Assembly: GCF_003885045.1 (NCBI RefSeq)
Contig: NZ_RHJS01000002.1
Span: 992,001-1,056,000 of the forward strand
Origin: Schaedlerella arabinosiphila
Lineage (GTDB): Bacteria > Bacillota > Clostridia > Lachnospirales > Lachnospiraceae
Length of the DNA stretch: 64,000 bases
Reading direction: 5' to 3'
Shown here: piece after piece, positions 34,875 through 43,425 of the stretch
How positions within the stretch are numbered: the stretch's first letter is position 1
Layout of the letters: each line of letters opens with the position of its first letter
Notes under the pieces: model-generated
Seen by the model: only the letters and a program-made list of their open reading frames with translations
The model's database searches: none
What the model was told of the DNA's origin: nothing
Translations under genes and position numbers: made by a program

Positions 34875-36263
34875 ATGAAGAAAAAAATTTCTGTGATTAT
34901 GTCATTATTATTGGTTTGTTCCATGCTGGGAGCATGTGGTTCAGACCAAGCGGAAGACAATAAAACGAATGATACAGAGCAGACAGAAAATCAGGAAAGC
35001 GAAGCAGCAGATCCGGAAGCGGATGGGGAATTTACAGAAGAGGTTACGCTGGATGTGGCAATGATGTGGTCTCTTGACAGTACCACAGATGCGAAATCCT
35101 ATGCGCTGAATCGTGCAATCGAACGGCTGGAAAAGGATTATCCGAATATTACGATCAACTATGACGGATCGGTACATGATGACTATCAGACGATCATGAT
35201 GACCTATGCGGCAGCGGACACGCTTCCGGATGTGTTTAATGTAAAAGGTTCGTGGATACCCGGAATGGTTGAAAACGGTCAGTTGGGAACGATAGATGAA
35301 TTTCTGGAACAGGACAAAGAATGGGGAGACGGCTTCAGTGAAGATATGCTGTTTGATATGAAATACGACGGCCATTATTATGGAGCTCCGTTTCAGGATC
35401 TATGCTGTTCTCTGATCGTATATAACAAAGAAATCTACGATTCGGTTGGTTATGACCATTTCCCGGAAGACTGGGATGAATTGCTGGACTGCTTTACAAA
35501 GCTGAAGGATGCGGGATATGTACCTCTGGGAATGGGAAACAGCGGACAATGGGTTGCAAATTCCTGTATGTTTGGCGCATTCGGTGATCGGGGCGCCGGA
35601 AACAGCTGGTATGACGATATCATGAATGGGACGGGAGACGGTTTCCTGGATGAGAATATGCTGCTCGGTGTAGAAAAAATGGCTGAGCTTGCGGAGAAAG
35701 GATTCATGAATTCCAACATGAACAGCATCGACCAGTTTGAGGTGATGCCGCCGTATATCAACGAAGAATATGCATCCTATGTGGACGGCTCCTGGACATT
35801 TGGAACTCTCATCGCAACGGCGGGAGACGACCAGAGTATTGTGGAAAAGTCAGGCGTGGCTGTATTTCCGACATTTGACGGCGCAAAGGGAGAATATCCG
35901 GCAACACCCGGCGGTTCTGCATGGGGACAGGCATACAATGCGAACCTGACAGGTGCCAAAAAAGAAGCTGCACGCATTTTCATCCAGTATATTTCGGATG
36001 AACAATGGTGCCTTGACCTTGCAGAAAAAGGAGATTTTGGAGGGCAGAGCGTAGAGTATGACTATGGTCAGACTTCTCCGATCCTGGATGCATATGTAAG
36101 CTTAAAAGAAAGCGCTGCAAAGACACCGCAGTATGACTGCCATTTTGATACATCTGTAATTGACGCGATGAATACAGGGTTCCAGGAATTGCTTTTAGGA
36201 GAAATTGATGCAAAGGAATGGGGAAAACGCGTTCAGGAAGAATATGAGATGACTCTGGAATAA
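34875..36263 (+). CDS. Sugar ABC transporter substrate-binding lipoprotein
   Basis: This 462-residue cluster-B/family 1 solute-binding protein has a lipoprotein signal ending LLVCSMLGAC (Cys21). An acidic linker (about 25-55) is followed by the binding fold: ERLEKDYPNITINYD, TLPDVFNVKG, LCCSLIVYNKEIYDSVGYD and ATPGGSAWGQAYNAN. It captures an oligosaccharide outside the membrane and delivers it to the two permeases that follow. A hairpin after its stop probably raises its mRNA level relative to the permeases. Confidence 0.93.
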   Translation: MKKKISVIMSLLLVCSMLGACGSDQAEDNKTNDTEQTENQESEAADPEADGEFTEEVTLDVAMMWSLDSTTDAKSYALNRAIERLEKDYPNITINYDGSVHDDYQTIMMTYAAADTLPDVFNVKGSWIPGMVENGQLGTIDEFLEQDKEWGDGFSEDMLFDMKYDGHYYGAPFQDLCCSLIVYNKEIYDSVGYDHFPEDWDELLDCFTKLKDAGYVPLGMGNSGQWVANSCMFGAFGDRGAGNSWYDDIMNGTGDGFLDENMLLGVEKMAELAEKGFMNSNMNSIDQFEVMPPYINEEYASYVDGSWTFGTLIATAGDDQSIVEKSGVAVFPTFDGAKGEYPATPGGSAWGQAYNANLTGAKKEAARIFIQYISDEQWCLDLAEKGDFGGQSVEYDYGQTSPILDAYVSLKESAAKTPQYDCHFDTSVIDAMNTGFQELLLGEIDAKEWGKRVQEEYEMTLE

Positions 36264-36267
36264 CAGG

Positions 36268-36296
36268 ATGGGCTGTTGTTTAGCGCAACAGCCCAT
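36268..36296 (+). other. Intercistronic hairpin after the binding protein
   Basis: ATGGGCTGTTG (36268-36278) pairs with CAACAGCCCAT (36286-36296), an 11-bp stem without a T run. Such hairpins protect or partly terminate binding-protein mRNA in ABC operons. Confidence 0.6.
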
Positions 36297-36337
36297 TTGC
36301 TTACTTCGATGCTTGAAAGAAAGGCAGGTGTATCGTT

Positions 36338-37234
36338 TTGGAGCAGAATAAAATCTTGCGGCCAAAAGGGAAAATCCTATTTTTATGTATGCTTCCGAGT
36401 GTGGCGCTGTTTCTGATATTTACAATCATACCGGTGGGCATGGCGGTTTATTATTCCTTTTTTAACTGGTCGGGCGGAAAGAATAAAAAATTTATCGGCA
36501 TTGCAAATTATGTACGTTTGCTCGGAGATGACGTATTCCATGACTCTTTAATGAATAATTTTCTTCTGGCAGTGTGCTGTGTGATTTTTCAGGTAGGGAT
36601 TGCATTCATTATTTCATCCCTGATTTGTTCGAAAATGCTGAAACTAAAAGGGTTTCACCAATTTGCTATTTTTATGCCTGTAGTTTTAGCGCCGGTAGTA
36701 GTAGGATTTTTATGGAAAATTGTATATAATCAGGATTATGGATTACTTAATTTCCTGCTTCGGAGTATCAATCAGGAAAGCTGGATAAGGCCATGGCTGG
36801 ATGATGTGGGGATCGTAATGAAAAGTATTACCGTTCCCATCGTCTGGCAGTGGATCGGGCTGTATGTGGTAATCTTTGTAAGTGCAATGAAAAATATACC
36901 GGAGGAGATCTTTGAAAGTGCCGCGTTAGACGGGGCGAATGGAATAAAAAAGGCAATTTATATCACCTGGCCTATGACATTGGATACCGTAAAAATATCA
37001 GTGATTCTTGCAGTATCGGGATGTATGAAAATATTTGAGCACATTTATATCATAACCGGGGGAGGTCCCGGAACCGCATCTACGGTTGGCGCGATGTATG
37101 CGTACAAAACATCGTTTATCAAGCAGAAGTTCGGATACGGTTCTGCGATTTCCGTAGGGATCATGGTTGTGAGCCTGGTTCTGGTCGCGATGTGCAATAT
37201 AATATTTGGGAAAGGAAAGAAACGATATGAATAA
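36338..37234 (+). CDS. Sugar ABC transporter permease, MalF/LacF type
   Basis: This 298-residue CUT1-family permease has six predicted membrane segments and the EAA motif EEIFESAALDGANGIKKAIY facing the ATPase. It uses a TTG start with AGGCAGGTG upstream. No ATPase gene exists in the operon. Confidence 0.92.
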   Translation: MEQNKILRPKGKILFLCMLPSVALFLIFTIIPVGMAVYYSFFNWSGGKNKKFIGIANYVRLLGDDVFHDSLMNNFLLAVCCVIFQVGIAFIISSLICSKMLKLKGFHQFAIFMPVVLAPVVVGFLWKIVYNQDYGLLNFLLRSINQESWIRPWLDDVGIVMKSITVPIVWQWIGLYVVIFVSAMKNIPEEIFESAALDGANGIKKAIYITWPMTLDTVKISVILAVSGCMKIFEHIYIITGGGPGTASTVGAMYAYKTSFIKQKFGYGSAISVGIMVVSLVLVAMCNIIFGKGKKRYE

Positions 37235-38084
37235 AGAGATAAGAAAGCGGAAAAAGAAAGGGGCAGGCGCAGTGGTTTCTGCTCTGGTAAATGCGATGAT
37301 AGCTGCTTTATCGGTGTTCTGTTTGTTTCCTGTTGCCTGGATGCTCTATTCATCCGTGAAAGATGAGGCGGCTTTTAAAAGAAATATAGTAGGTCTGCCT
37401 ACAGAGTTTCATTTTGAGAACTATTTGGCAGCAATAAAAACTGGAAAAATGGATATTGCATTTGTAAACAGCGTGCTGGTCAGTGTTACGGCGGTAGTCC
37501 TTCTGATTTTTATCGCCTTTATGGCCGGCGTGATCTTTGCAAGATACGTTTTCAAAGGGAAAACCCTGCTGTATACGATGTTCTTATCAGGAATGCTGAT
37601 TCCCGTACACAGCCTTTTGATTCCGGTTTTTATTGAATTAAAATTCTTTTCGCTGATCAATAACCGGTTTGTCCTGGCGCTGATCTACACGGCGTTCGGA
37701 TTGCCGAAAGCGATTTTTCTGGTAACCACGTTTGCGGCGACAATACCAAGGGAAATCGAAGAGGCAGTGATCATGGACGGCGGAAATACATTTGATATTT
37801 TCTTTAAGGTATTTCTGCCGATTTCAAAGCCGGTTTTATCAACGGTTACAATTTTAAGCTTCCTTGATGCATGGAATGAATTTCCATTTTCTCTGATCTT
37901 AATGGGAAAGCCGGAGCTTAAAACTCTGCCTATTGCACTGACATATTTTACAGGACAGCATTCCGTACAGTATACTCCGATGATGGCAGGGCTTACTATA
38001 GCAACCTTGCCGGTAGTCGTCATCTATTTTATGTTCCATAAAAAGATTATGGAAGGGATGGTGGCTGGCTCTGTGAAAGGTTAG
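37227..38084 (+). CDS. Sugar ABC transporter permease, MalG/LacG type
   Basis: This 285-residue CUT1 permease is the partner of the preceding gene and overlaps it by 8 bp. It has the EAA motif REIEEAVIMDGGNTFDIFFK. The ATG at 37227 follows AAAGGAAAG. Together with the solute-binding lipoprotein it makes an importer that must borrow an ATPase encoded elsewhere, as many Firmicutes do with an MsmX-like protein. Confidence 0.92.
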   Translation: MNKEIRKRKKKGAGAVVSALVNAMIAALSVFCLFPVAWMLYSSVKDEAAFKRNIVGLPTEFHFENYLAAIKTGKMDIAFVNSVLVSVTAVVLLIFIAFMAGVIFARYVFKGKTLLYTMFLSGMLIPVHSLLIPVFIELKFFSLINNRFVLALIYTAFGLPKAIFLVTTFAATIPREIEEAVIMDGGNTFDIFFKVFLPISKPVLSTVTILSFLDAWNEFPFSLILMGKPELKTLPIALTYFTGQHSVQYTPMMAGLTIATLPVVVIYFMFHKKIMEGMVAGSVKG

Positions 38085-38107
38085 AAAAAAATACAGAGGT
38101 GGATATT

Positions 38108-39076
38108 ATGACAAGAGAGCATCTGAAACTGGAAGTCGTTCGATTTTACTATTTTGAAAATTTGAATCAGAATGAGATTGCGAAGAAAATGGGGATTTCA
38201 CGTTCGTATGTATCGAAACTGCTGATAGAAGCGAGGAAGGAAAAGCTGATTGAGTTTAAAAGCAAAAATCCCTGGCTGACAGAAACGGAAGAAGAACGGA
38301 TACTGAAAAACCGTTACGGCCTGAAAAAGGTGATGATCGTTTCCAAAGAAGTGAACTGCCGGAGAGAGTCGATCCCTTACGGGAAAGAGCTTGGGGAGAA
38401 ACTGAACGAATTTTTAAATACGATCTTAAACAATGGAGATGTGATTGGCGTAGCATGGGGAAAGACCATATACGAATGCTCGAAATATCTGTATACGGAT
38501 ACGGCGTTCCGGGATGTGAAAGTGGTGCAGATCTGCGGCGGTGTAAGCCAGAGCCAGAACAGTACATATTCCGGCGAGATCTCTAAAAATTTTGCCGATG
38601 CGTTTCATGCCAATTCCTACAGCCTCCCAATTCCGGCTATTGTAGAAAGCAGGCAGTACAAAGAGATCTTTTATCAGGAGCAGGGAATCCGCCAGGTACG
38701 GAAGGTTTTAGATGATGTAAATATTGCCATATTTACCGTGGGCCAGTGCAGTATGGACAGCTCATTGGTCCGGTCGGGATATATTACGGAGGAAGGGATT
38801 CAGGCGCTGATCAGAGATGGGGCGATCGGAGAGGTGTGCACGCATTTTATCAATCAAAAGGGAAAATGTGTAAGCAGGGAGCTTGATGAGAGAACCGTCG
38901 CTGTGCCGATGGAAGAGCTTCAGACATGTGATTTCCGTATTGCGGTCATCCTTGGAAAAGAACGTTTGGAGCCGCTCAGAGCGATTCTGGATGCGGGATA
39001 TCCCAATGTGCTGATTATTGATGAAGAAACAGCTTCAGTGCTGTTGGAAGAAACAGAAAGGGGAATGGAATGTTAG
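38108..39076 (+). CDS. SorC-family sugar-binding regulator
   Basis: This 322-residue protein has an N-terminal helix-turn-helix (LNQNEIAKKMGISRSYVSKL) and a C-terminal SorC effector domain that binds phosphorylated sugars (GDVIGVAWGKTIYEC, VKVVQICGG, NIAIFTVGQ). The ATG at 38108 has AGAGGTGG just upstream; the GTG at 38099 overlaps that site. It sits mid-operon between the transporter and the dehydrogenases. It is the best candidate to bind the GTGTCA-N2-TGACAC sites. The inducer is probably a sugar phosphate made by the encoded kinase. Confidence 0.9.
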   Translation: MTREHLKLEVVRFYYFENLNQNEIAKKMGISRSYVSKLLIEARKEKLIEFKSKNPWLTETEEERILKNRYGLKKVMIVSKEVNCRRESIPYGKELGEKLNEFLNTILNNGDVIGVAWGKTIYECSKYLYTDTAFRDVKVVQICGGVSQSQNSTYSGEISKNFADAFHANSYSLPIPAIVESRQYKEIFYQEQGIRQVRKVLDDVNIAIFTVGQCSMDSSLVRSGYITEEGIQALIRDGAIGEVCTHFINQKGKCVSRELDERTVAVPMEELQTCDFRIAVILGKERLEPLRAILDAGYPNVLIIDEETASVLLEETERGMEC

Positions 39077-40131
39077 CGTACTGCTATCGTGATGGAAAGA
39101 AGCCTGTTCTGGAAGAAAAAAAGATTCCGGATCTGGGAGAGGATTACCGGGCAATTGTACGGGTTCATGCGTGTTCAATCTGCGGAACAGACATACGTAC
39201 ATACCGCTTCGGCAATTCTAAAATAAAAGAAGGTACTATATTAGGCCATGAAGTTGTAGGCAGGATCGAAAAAATATCAGAGGAGTGGAAGGAGGCGTTT
39301 CCCGTCGGAAGCCATATCGCTATGGCGCCTGCCATTGGATGCGGAAAATGCCATAGCTGCCGGGGAGGCCATACGAATATGTGCAGCGGCCTGAAAACAA
39401 TCGGTTTTGAATACGACGGCGGGTTTGCGGAATATATGGGGATTCCGGGAGAAGCTTTTGAAAGAGGAAACGTATATCGGCTGCCGGAATCCGAAGACGA
39501 TACGATTTATACCTTGAGTGAGCCGCTTGCATGTGTGATCAACGCCCAGTCTTACCTGAATATTCAGGAGGGGGAGGATGTTCTGATTATTGGCAGCGGT
39601 ATCATCGGCAGCATGCATGCCGGCCTTTCTTTATATAAGAAGGCGGGGCTGGTTATGGTGGCGGATGTGGCAGAGGGAAGAGTGGAGGAAGTGAAACAGA
39701 AGCTTCCGGAAGTAATCGGCATTTGTTCCGGAACGGAAAACCTGAAAAACAGGGTGATGGAATTGACAGGAGGAAAAGGTGCGGATGTCGTAATTGTTGC
39801 GTGTTCTGTGGGAAAAGCGCAGGAGGAGGGGATGTATTTGCTTGCACGAAGAGGGAGAATTTCTCTGTTCGGAGGGCTTCCCGGAGAAACAAAGGGATTT
39901 ATAGACAGCAATCTGATCCATTATAAAGAGCTGTCTGTATACGGAGTACATGCCTCCACACCGAAACAGAACAAAAAAGCAATGGAATACATCCGGGACG
40001 GGATTGTTGATGCAGAAAATTTCATCAGTGCTAAGTATCCGCTCAAAGAGATCGAACAAGCTTTTGCGGATGCAGAAAAAGGGCAGATGATGAAAGTGGT
40101 GATTACGATGAGTCAGGAGGGAGAGGTTTGA
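39070..40131 (+). CDS. Zinc-dependent sugar/alcohol dehydrogenase 1
   Basis: This 353-residue medium-chain dehydrogenase has catalytic zinc ligands Cys38 (ACSICGTDIR) and His60-Glu61 (LGHEVVG), a structural zinc loop (GCGKCHSCRGGHTNMC) and a Rossmann motif (VLIIGSGIIGSMHAG). It resembles polyol dehydrogenases of the sorbitol/threonine dehydrogenase group. It overlaps the SorC regulator by 7 bp. The substrate is probably a polyol or sugar of the island's pathway. Confidence 0.88.
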   Translation: MLAYCYRDGKKPVLEEKKIPDLGEDYRAIVRVHACSICGTDIRTYRFGNSKIKEGTILGHEVVGRIEKISEEWKEAFPVGSHIAMAPAIGCGKCHSCRGGHTNMCSGLKTIGFEYDGGFAEYMGIPGEAFERGNVYRLPESEDDTIYTLSEPLACVINAQSYLNIQEGEDVLIIGSGIIGSMHAGLSLYKKAGLVMVADVAEGRVEEVKQKLPEVIGICSGTENLKNRVMELTGGKGADVVIVACSVGKAQEEGMYLLARRGRISLFGGLPGETKGFIDSNLIHYKELSVYGVHASTPKQNKKAMEYIRDGIVDAENFISAKYPLKEIEQAFADAEKGQMMKVVITMSQEGEV

Positions 40132-41189
40132 AAGCTGTTAGAATGTATGCACCGGGAGATTTGCGCGTAGAAGAAGTGAAGGACCCCGAGATCGAGGAAG
40201 ACGAGGTATTGGTGAAAGTGATGGCGGTAGGCGTCTGCGGTTCTGATATCCCAAGGGCAAATAAATATGGCGCCCATGTATCTCCGATTATTCTCGGACA
40301 TGAATTTGGCGGGATCATTGTAAAGGCAGGAAAAGCTGTAAAAAGGTTTCAGGAGGGGGATCATGTTACCGCGCCGCCCCTGATTCCCTGCATGGAATGC
40401 CACTGGTGCAGGAAAGGTCTGTATTCACTGTGCGATCATTATGACTATTATGGGTCAAGAAGAGACGGGGCAATGGCACAGTATATTGCCGTAAAAGAAA
40501 GCAATTTGCTCAAAGTAAAGAAAAGCGTGAAGTTTGAGGATGTGGCAACGGCTGATCCCTGTGCCAACGCGCTGCACGCAATGTATAAGGCCGGATTCCA
40601 GAAAGGGGATACGGTGTGTATCAATGGGGCGGGAGCGATCGGGCTGTTTGCGGTTCAGTATGCAAAGATCAAAGGCGCAGGCCAGATCGTAGTCATTGAT
40701 ATCTGGGATGAAAAACTGAAAATGGCGAAGGAAGCAGGCGCTGATTTTATCATTAATTCTAAAAAGGAAGACCCGGTTGAAAAAATACATGCTTTGACAC
40801 AAGGGGTTGGCCTTGATATTGTGATTGATTTTTCCGGTTCGCCGGCGGCTCAGAAACAATGTATCTGGTATGCGGCGAAACAGGGGCGCATCATCTTTTT
40901 GGGAATCTCACATCAGGGACTGAACTGGTCGGAAAAAGAAGTGGATTATATCATGCGCGGGGAGCTTACCATCACAGGATCCTGGAATTCTTTTACAAAA
41001 CCGTTTCCGGGAAAAGACTGGACCGAGTCGATAGAGTTATTTGAAAAATATGGGATGACCTCCAGGAATATAATCAGCCACAGGCTCAAATTGGAAGAGG
41101 TTCCGGATATTTTTGTTAAAATCGCGGAAGGAAACTATTTATTCAGTAAGATCATGATTTACCCGAATGGGATTGGGATGGAAGGATAG
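40128..41189 (+). CDS. Zinc-dependent dehydrogenase 2, galactitol-1-P DH-like
   Basis: This 353-residue medium-chain dehydrogenase is closest in motif pattern to galactitol-1-phosphate 5-dehydrogenases: GVCGSDIPRANKYGAH (Cys37), LGHEFGG (His58, Glu59), CMECHWCRKGLYSLC and the late TITGSWNSFTKPFPGKDW. The cofactor site is GAGAIGLFAVQYAK. It starts with TTG after GGAGAGG and overlaps the previous gene by 4 bp. If the assignment holds, it oxidises a phosphorylated polyol to a ketose phosphate. Confidence 0.85.
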   Translation: MKAVRMYAPGDLRVEEVKDPEIEEDEVLVKVMAVGVCGSDIPRANKYGAHVSPIILGHEFGGIIVKAGKAVKRFQEGDHVTAPPLIPCMECHWCRKGLYSLCDHYDYYGSRRDGAMAQYIAVKESNLLKVKKSVKFEDVATADPCANALHAMYKAGFQKGDTVCINGAGAIGLFAVQYAKIKGAGQIVVIDIWDEKLKMAKEAGADFIINSKKEDPVEKIHALTQGVGLDIVIDFSGSPAAQKQCIWYAAKQGRIIFLGISHQGLNWSEKEVDYIMRGELTITGSWNSFTKPFPGKDWTESIELFEKYGMTSRNIISHRLKLEEVPDIFVKIAEGNYLFSKIMIYPNGIGMEG

Positions 41190-41204
41190 AGGAGAGTAAA
41201 AAGA

Positions 41205-41852
41205 ATGAAAGCAGAGGCAATATGGAACAGCATTGACCATACACAATTGAAACCAGATGCAGGCTGGAAGGAAATCGACCAATTATGCCGGGAGGCTGTA
41301 AAATATGGAGCGGCGTCCGTGTGTATCCCGCCATGCTATATTGAACGGGTGAAGGAGGAATTTGGAACACAGATCCAAATCTGTACAGTAATTGGATTTC
41401 CGCTGGGATATGCCACGAAAGAGACAAAGGTTTTTGAAGCGGCTGATGCAATGAATAAGGGTGCGGCAGAAATTGATATGGTGATTAATATATCGGATGT
41501 CAAAAATAAGGAATTTGACAGGGTTCAGGAAGAGATCTATGCGGTCAGGAAAGCTGTCAGCGGGTGTGTTCTCAAGGTGATTATTGAGACCTGCTATCTT
41601 TCGGAGGAGGAAAAGAAAGAGCTGTGCCGGATTATTACTGAAACAGGGGCGGATTTTATCAAAACCTCCACAGGGTTCGGAACAGCCGGGGCCACGATGG
41701 ATGATATCCGCCTTTTCAAAAAATACATCGGAGAGCGTGTCAGGATCAAAGCGGCAGGAGGAATCAAAACAAGAGAGGCGCTGGAGGGGTATCTGGCGGA
41801 GGGGTGTTCCAGGATTGGAACAAGCTCTGCAGTTGCTTTGTTAGAGAGGTGA
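41205..41852 (+). CDS. deoC: Deoxyribose-phosphate aldolase-like (DeoC)
   Basis: This 215-residue class I aldolase has the DeoC active-site set: Asp91 in EIDMVIN, Schiff-base Lys153 in FIKTSTGF and Lys182 in RIKAAGGIKT. DeoC cleaves 2-deoxyribose 5-phosphate to acetaldehyde and glyceraldehyde 3-phosphate. Its place between a dehydrogenase and an FGGY kinase, away from nucleoside genes, suggests it may act on another deoxysugar or ketose phosphate here. Confidence 0.9.
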   Translation: MKAEAIWNSIDHTQLKPDAGWKEIDQLCREAVKYGAASVCIPPCYIERVKEEFGTQIQICTVIGFPLGYATKETKVFEAADAMNKGAAEIDMVINISDVKNKEFDRVQEEIYAVRKAVSGCVLKVIIETCYLSEEEKKELCRIITETGADFIKTSTGFGTAGATMDDIRLFKKYIGERVRIKAAGGIKTREALEGYLAEGCSRIGTSSAVALLER

Positions 41853-41857
41853 GAGGA

Positions 41858-43405
41858 TTGGGAAAAGCATTATTGATGGCAGTTGACCTGGGCACGAGTT
41901 TTATTAAGAGCGGCCTGTACGATATATCGGGACAGTGTATCGCAGAAGCAATGGAGCCGGTTCGGGATGAAAGGCCGGGGCCGGGGATATTTATCCAGAA
42001 AGGGGAAGATTTGTTTGCGTCGGTCCTTGCCTGTATGAAGCAGGCGTGCGCCCGGGCAGAGAATACAGGGGGTACGGTTGAAGCGATTGCGTTTACAGGC
42101 CAGATGTCAGGATTTATGGGCGTAGATAAAAACTGGAATGATATTACCACATGGTCCTGTTCGCTTGATTCTAGATATATGCCGTATGCCAAAGAGCAAA
42201 TGGAACTTCATAAAGAGGAATTTTTGAAAACCGGAGGGACCAATTTTCCGCAGATGGCGCCGAAATACATCTGGTTTAAAGAAGAATTTCCGGAGGAATC
42301 AAAAAAGATAAAAAAATATCTGATGATCAGCGGCTACGTGATCGGAAAATTAGGAAAACTGGACATAGACCAGGCTGTAATGGATACTTCCTATGCGTCA
42401 TGGACCGGGCTGGCGGATATGAATAAAGGCGTCTGGTCGGAAAAAATCTGCGGTTCGATCGGTCTGGAAGATAAATATCTTCCGCGTATGGTTTCGTCAG
42501 ACTATATCTGCGGCAGTTTGTCAGAGGAATATGCAAAACTGACTGGATTAAAATCAGGTATTCCGCTGGTGGCTGGGGCAGGGGATAAAGTGTCAGGCTG
42601 TCTTGGGGCAGCGATCGTAGAACCCGGAGATTCTATATTTGAAGCTTCATCCTACGGGGAGATAAGCTGCTGTGTGGAGGAATACCGGCCGGATATGGAA
42701 GAGCGGAGGCTGGACGTCCTGGCCGCCGCAATCCCCGGACTGTATTATGCGACACACTTCGCCGCGGGTTCCGGCATCACCCTGGACTGGGCCGTCAACA
42801 CGTTTGTGAGAGGCCCGGAGGAAAATTTGAAAGACGCGTTTATCAGGGCGGACCATATGGCGGCGGAAGTATCTCCGGGATGCAGCGGCATGATGGCGGT
42901 GGGGCTGCTTGGAGGGAGTTCCATGCCTTTGGATGGAAACCTGAAAGGGGTTTTTATGGGATTCGACTGGAGCCACGGCACGGGCCATTTCTACCGTTCT
43001 TTGCTGGAGAGCTTTTCCTATGATTTTTCGCTGGCATTAGACCGTGTCAGAATTTTATATCCGGAATATAAGTGGGATTGTATGAAAATGACAGGAGGAG
43101 GGGCAAAATCGAAATTGTGGCCCCAGATCTGCGCAGACATTACAGGGATCACCCATACAACGCTGGACAGAAATGACGTATCCATGTGGGGGGCATCAAT
43201 TCTGGCCGGGCATGCGGTCGGCATATTCCCGGACATGAAAGAAACGGCAAAACAGTTTGTGAACGACAGAAGAGATTTTGAAGCAAAGCACGATATGGAT
43301 GAGGTGTATGAGAAACAGAAGCGGATATACAGAGAGTATACGGAAATCATGGGAGGTTTCTGTGAAAAGCTTTCGGCTTCATGTGTGCGATCTGCGGTTT
43401 TGTAA
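41858..43405 (+). CDS. FGGY-family carbohydrate kinase
   Basis: This 515-residue sugar kinase shows the ASKHA phosphate motifs AVDLGTSFIKSG (N-terminus), AFTGQMSG, the middle VAGAGDKVSGCLGAA and the late MTGGGAKSKLWPQICADITG typical of xylulokinase-like FGGY proteins. The TTG at 41858 follows GAGAGGTGAGAGG and gives a normal N-terminus; an ATG at 41876 is an alternative. It starts 5 bp after deoC. If the isomerase makes D-xylulose, this kinase could give xylulose 5-phosphate. Confidence 0.88.
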   Translation: MGKALLMAVDLGTSFIKSGLYDISGQCIAEAMEPVRDERPGPGIFIQKGEDLFASVLACMKQACARAENTGGTVEAIAFTGQMSGFMGVDKNWNDITTWSCSLDSRYMPYAKEQMELHKEEFLKTGGTNFPQMAPKYIWFKEEFPEESKKIKKYLMISGYVIGKLGKLDIDQAVMDTSYASWTGLADMNKGVWSEKICGSIGLEDKYLPRMVSSDYICGSLSEEYAKLTGLKSGIPLVAGAGDKVSGCLGAAIVEPGDSIFEASSYGEISCCVEEYRPDMEERRLDVLAAAIPGLYYATHFAAGSGITLDWAVNTFVRGPEENLKDAFIRADHMAAEVSPGCSGMMAVGLLGGSSMPLDGNLKGVFMGFDWSHGTGHFYRSLLESFSYDFSLALDRVRILYPEYKWDCMKMTGGGAKSKLWPQICADITGITHTTLDRNDVSMWGASILAGHAVGIFPDMKETAKQFVNDRRDFEAKHDMDEVYEKQKRIYREYTEIMGGFCEKLSASCVRSAVL

Positions 43406-43425
43406 AAAGAGGGAGTTTATATAAT

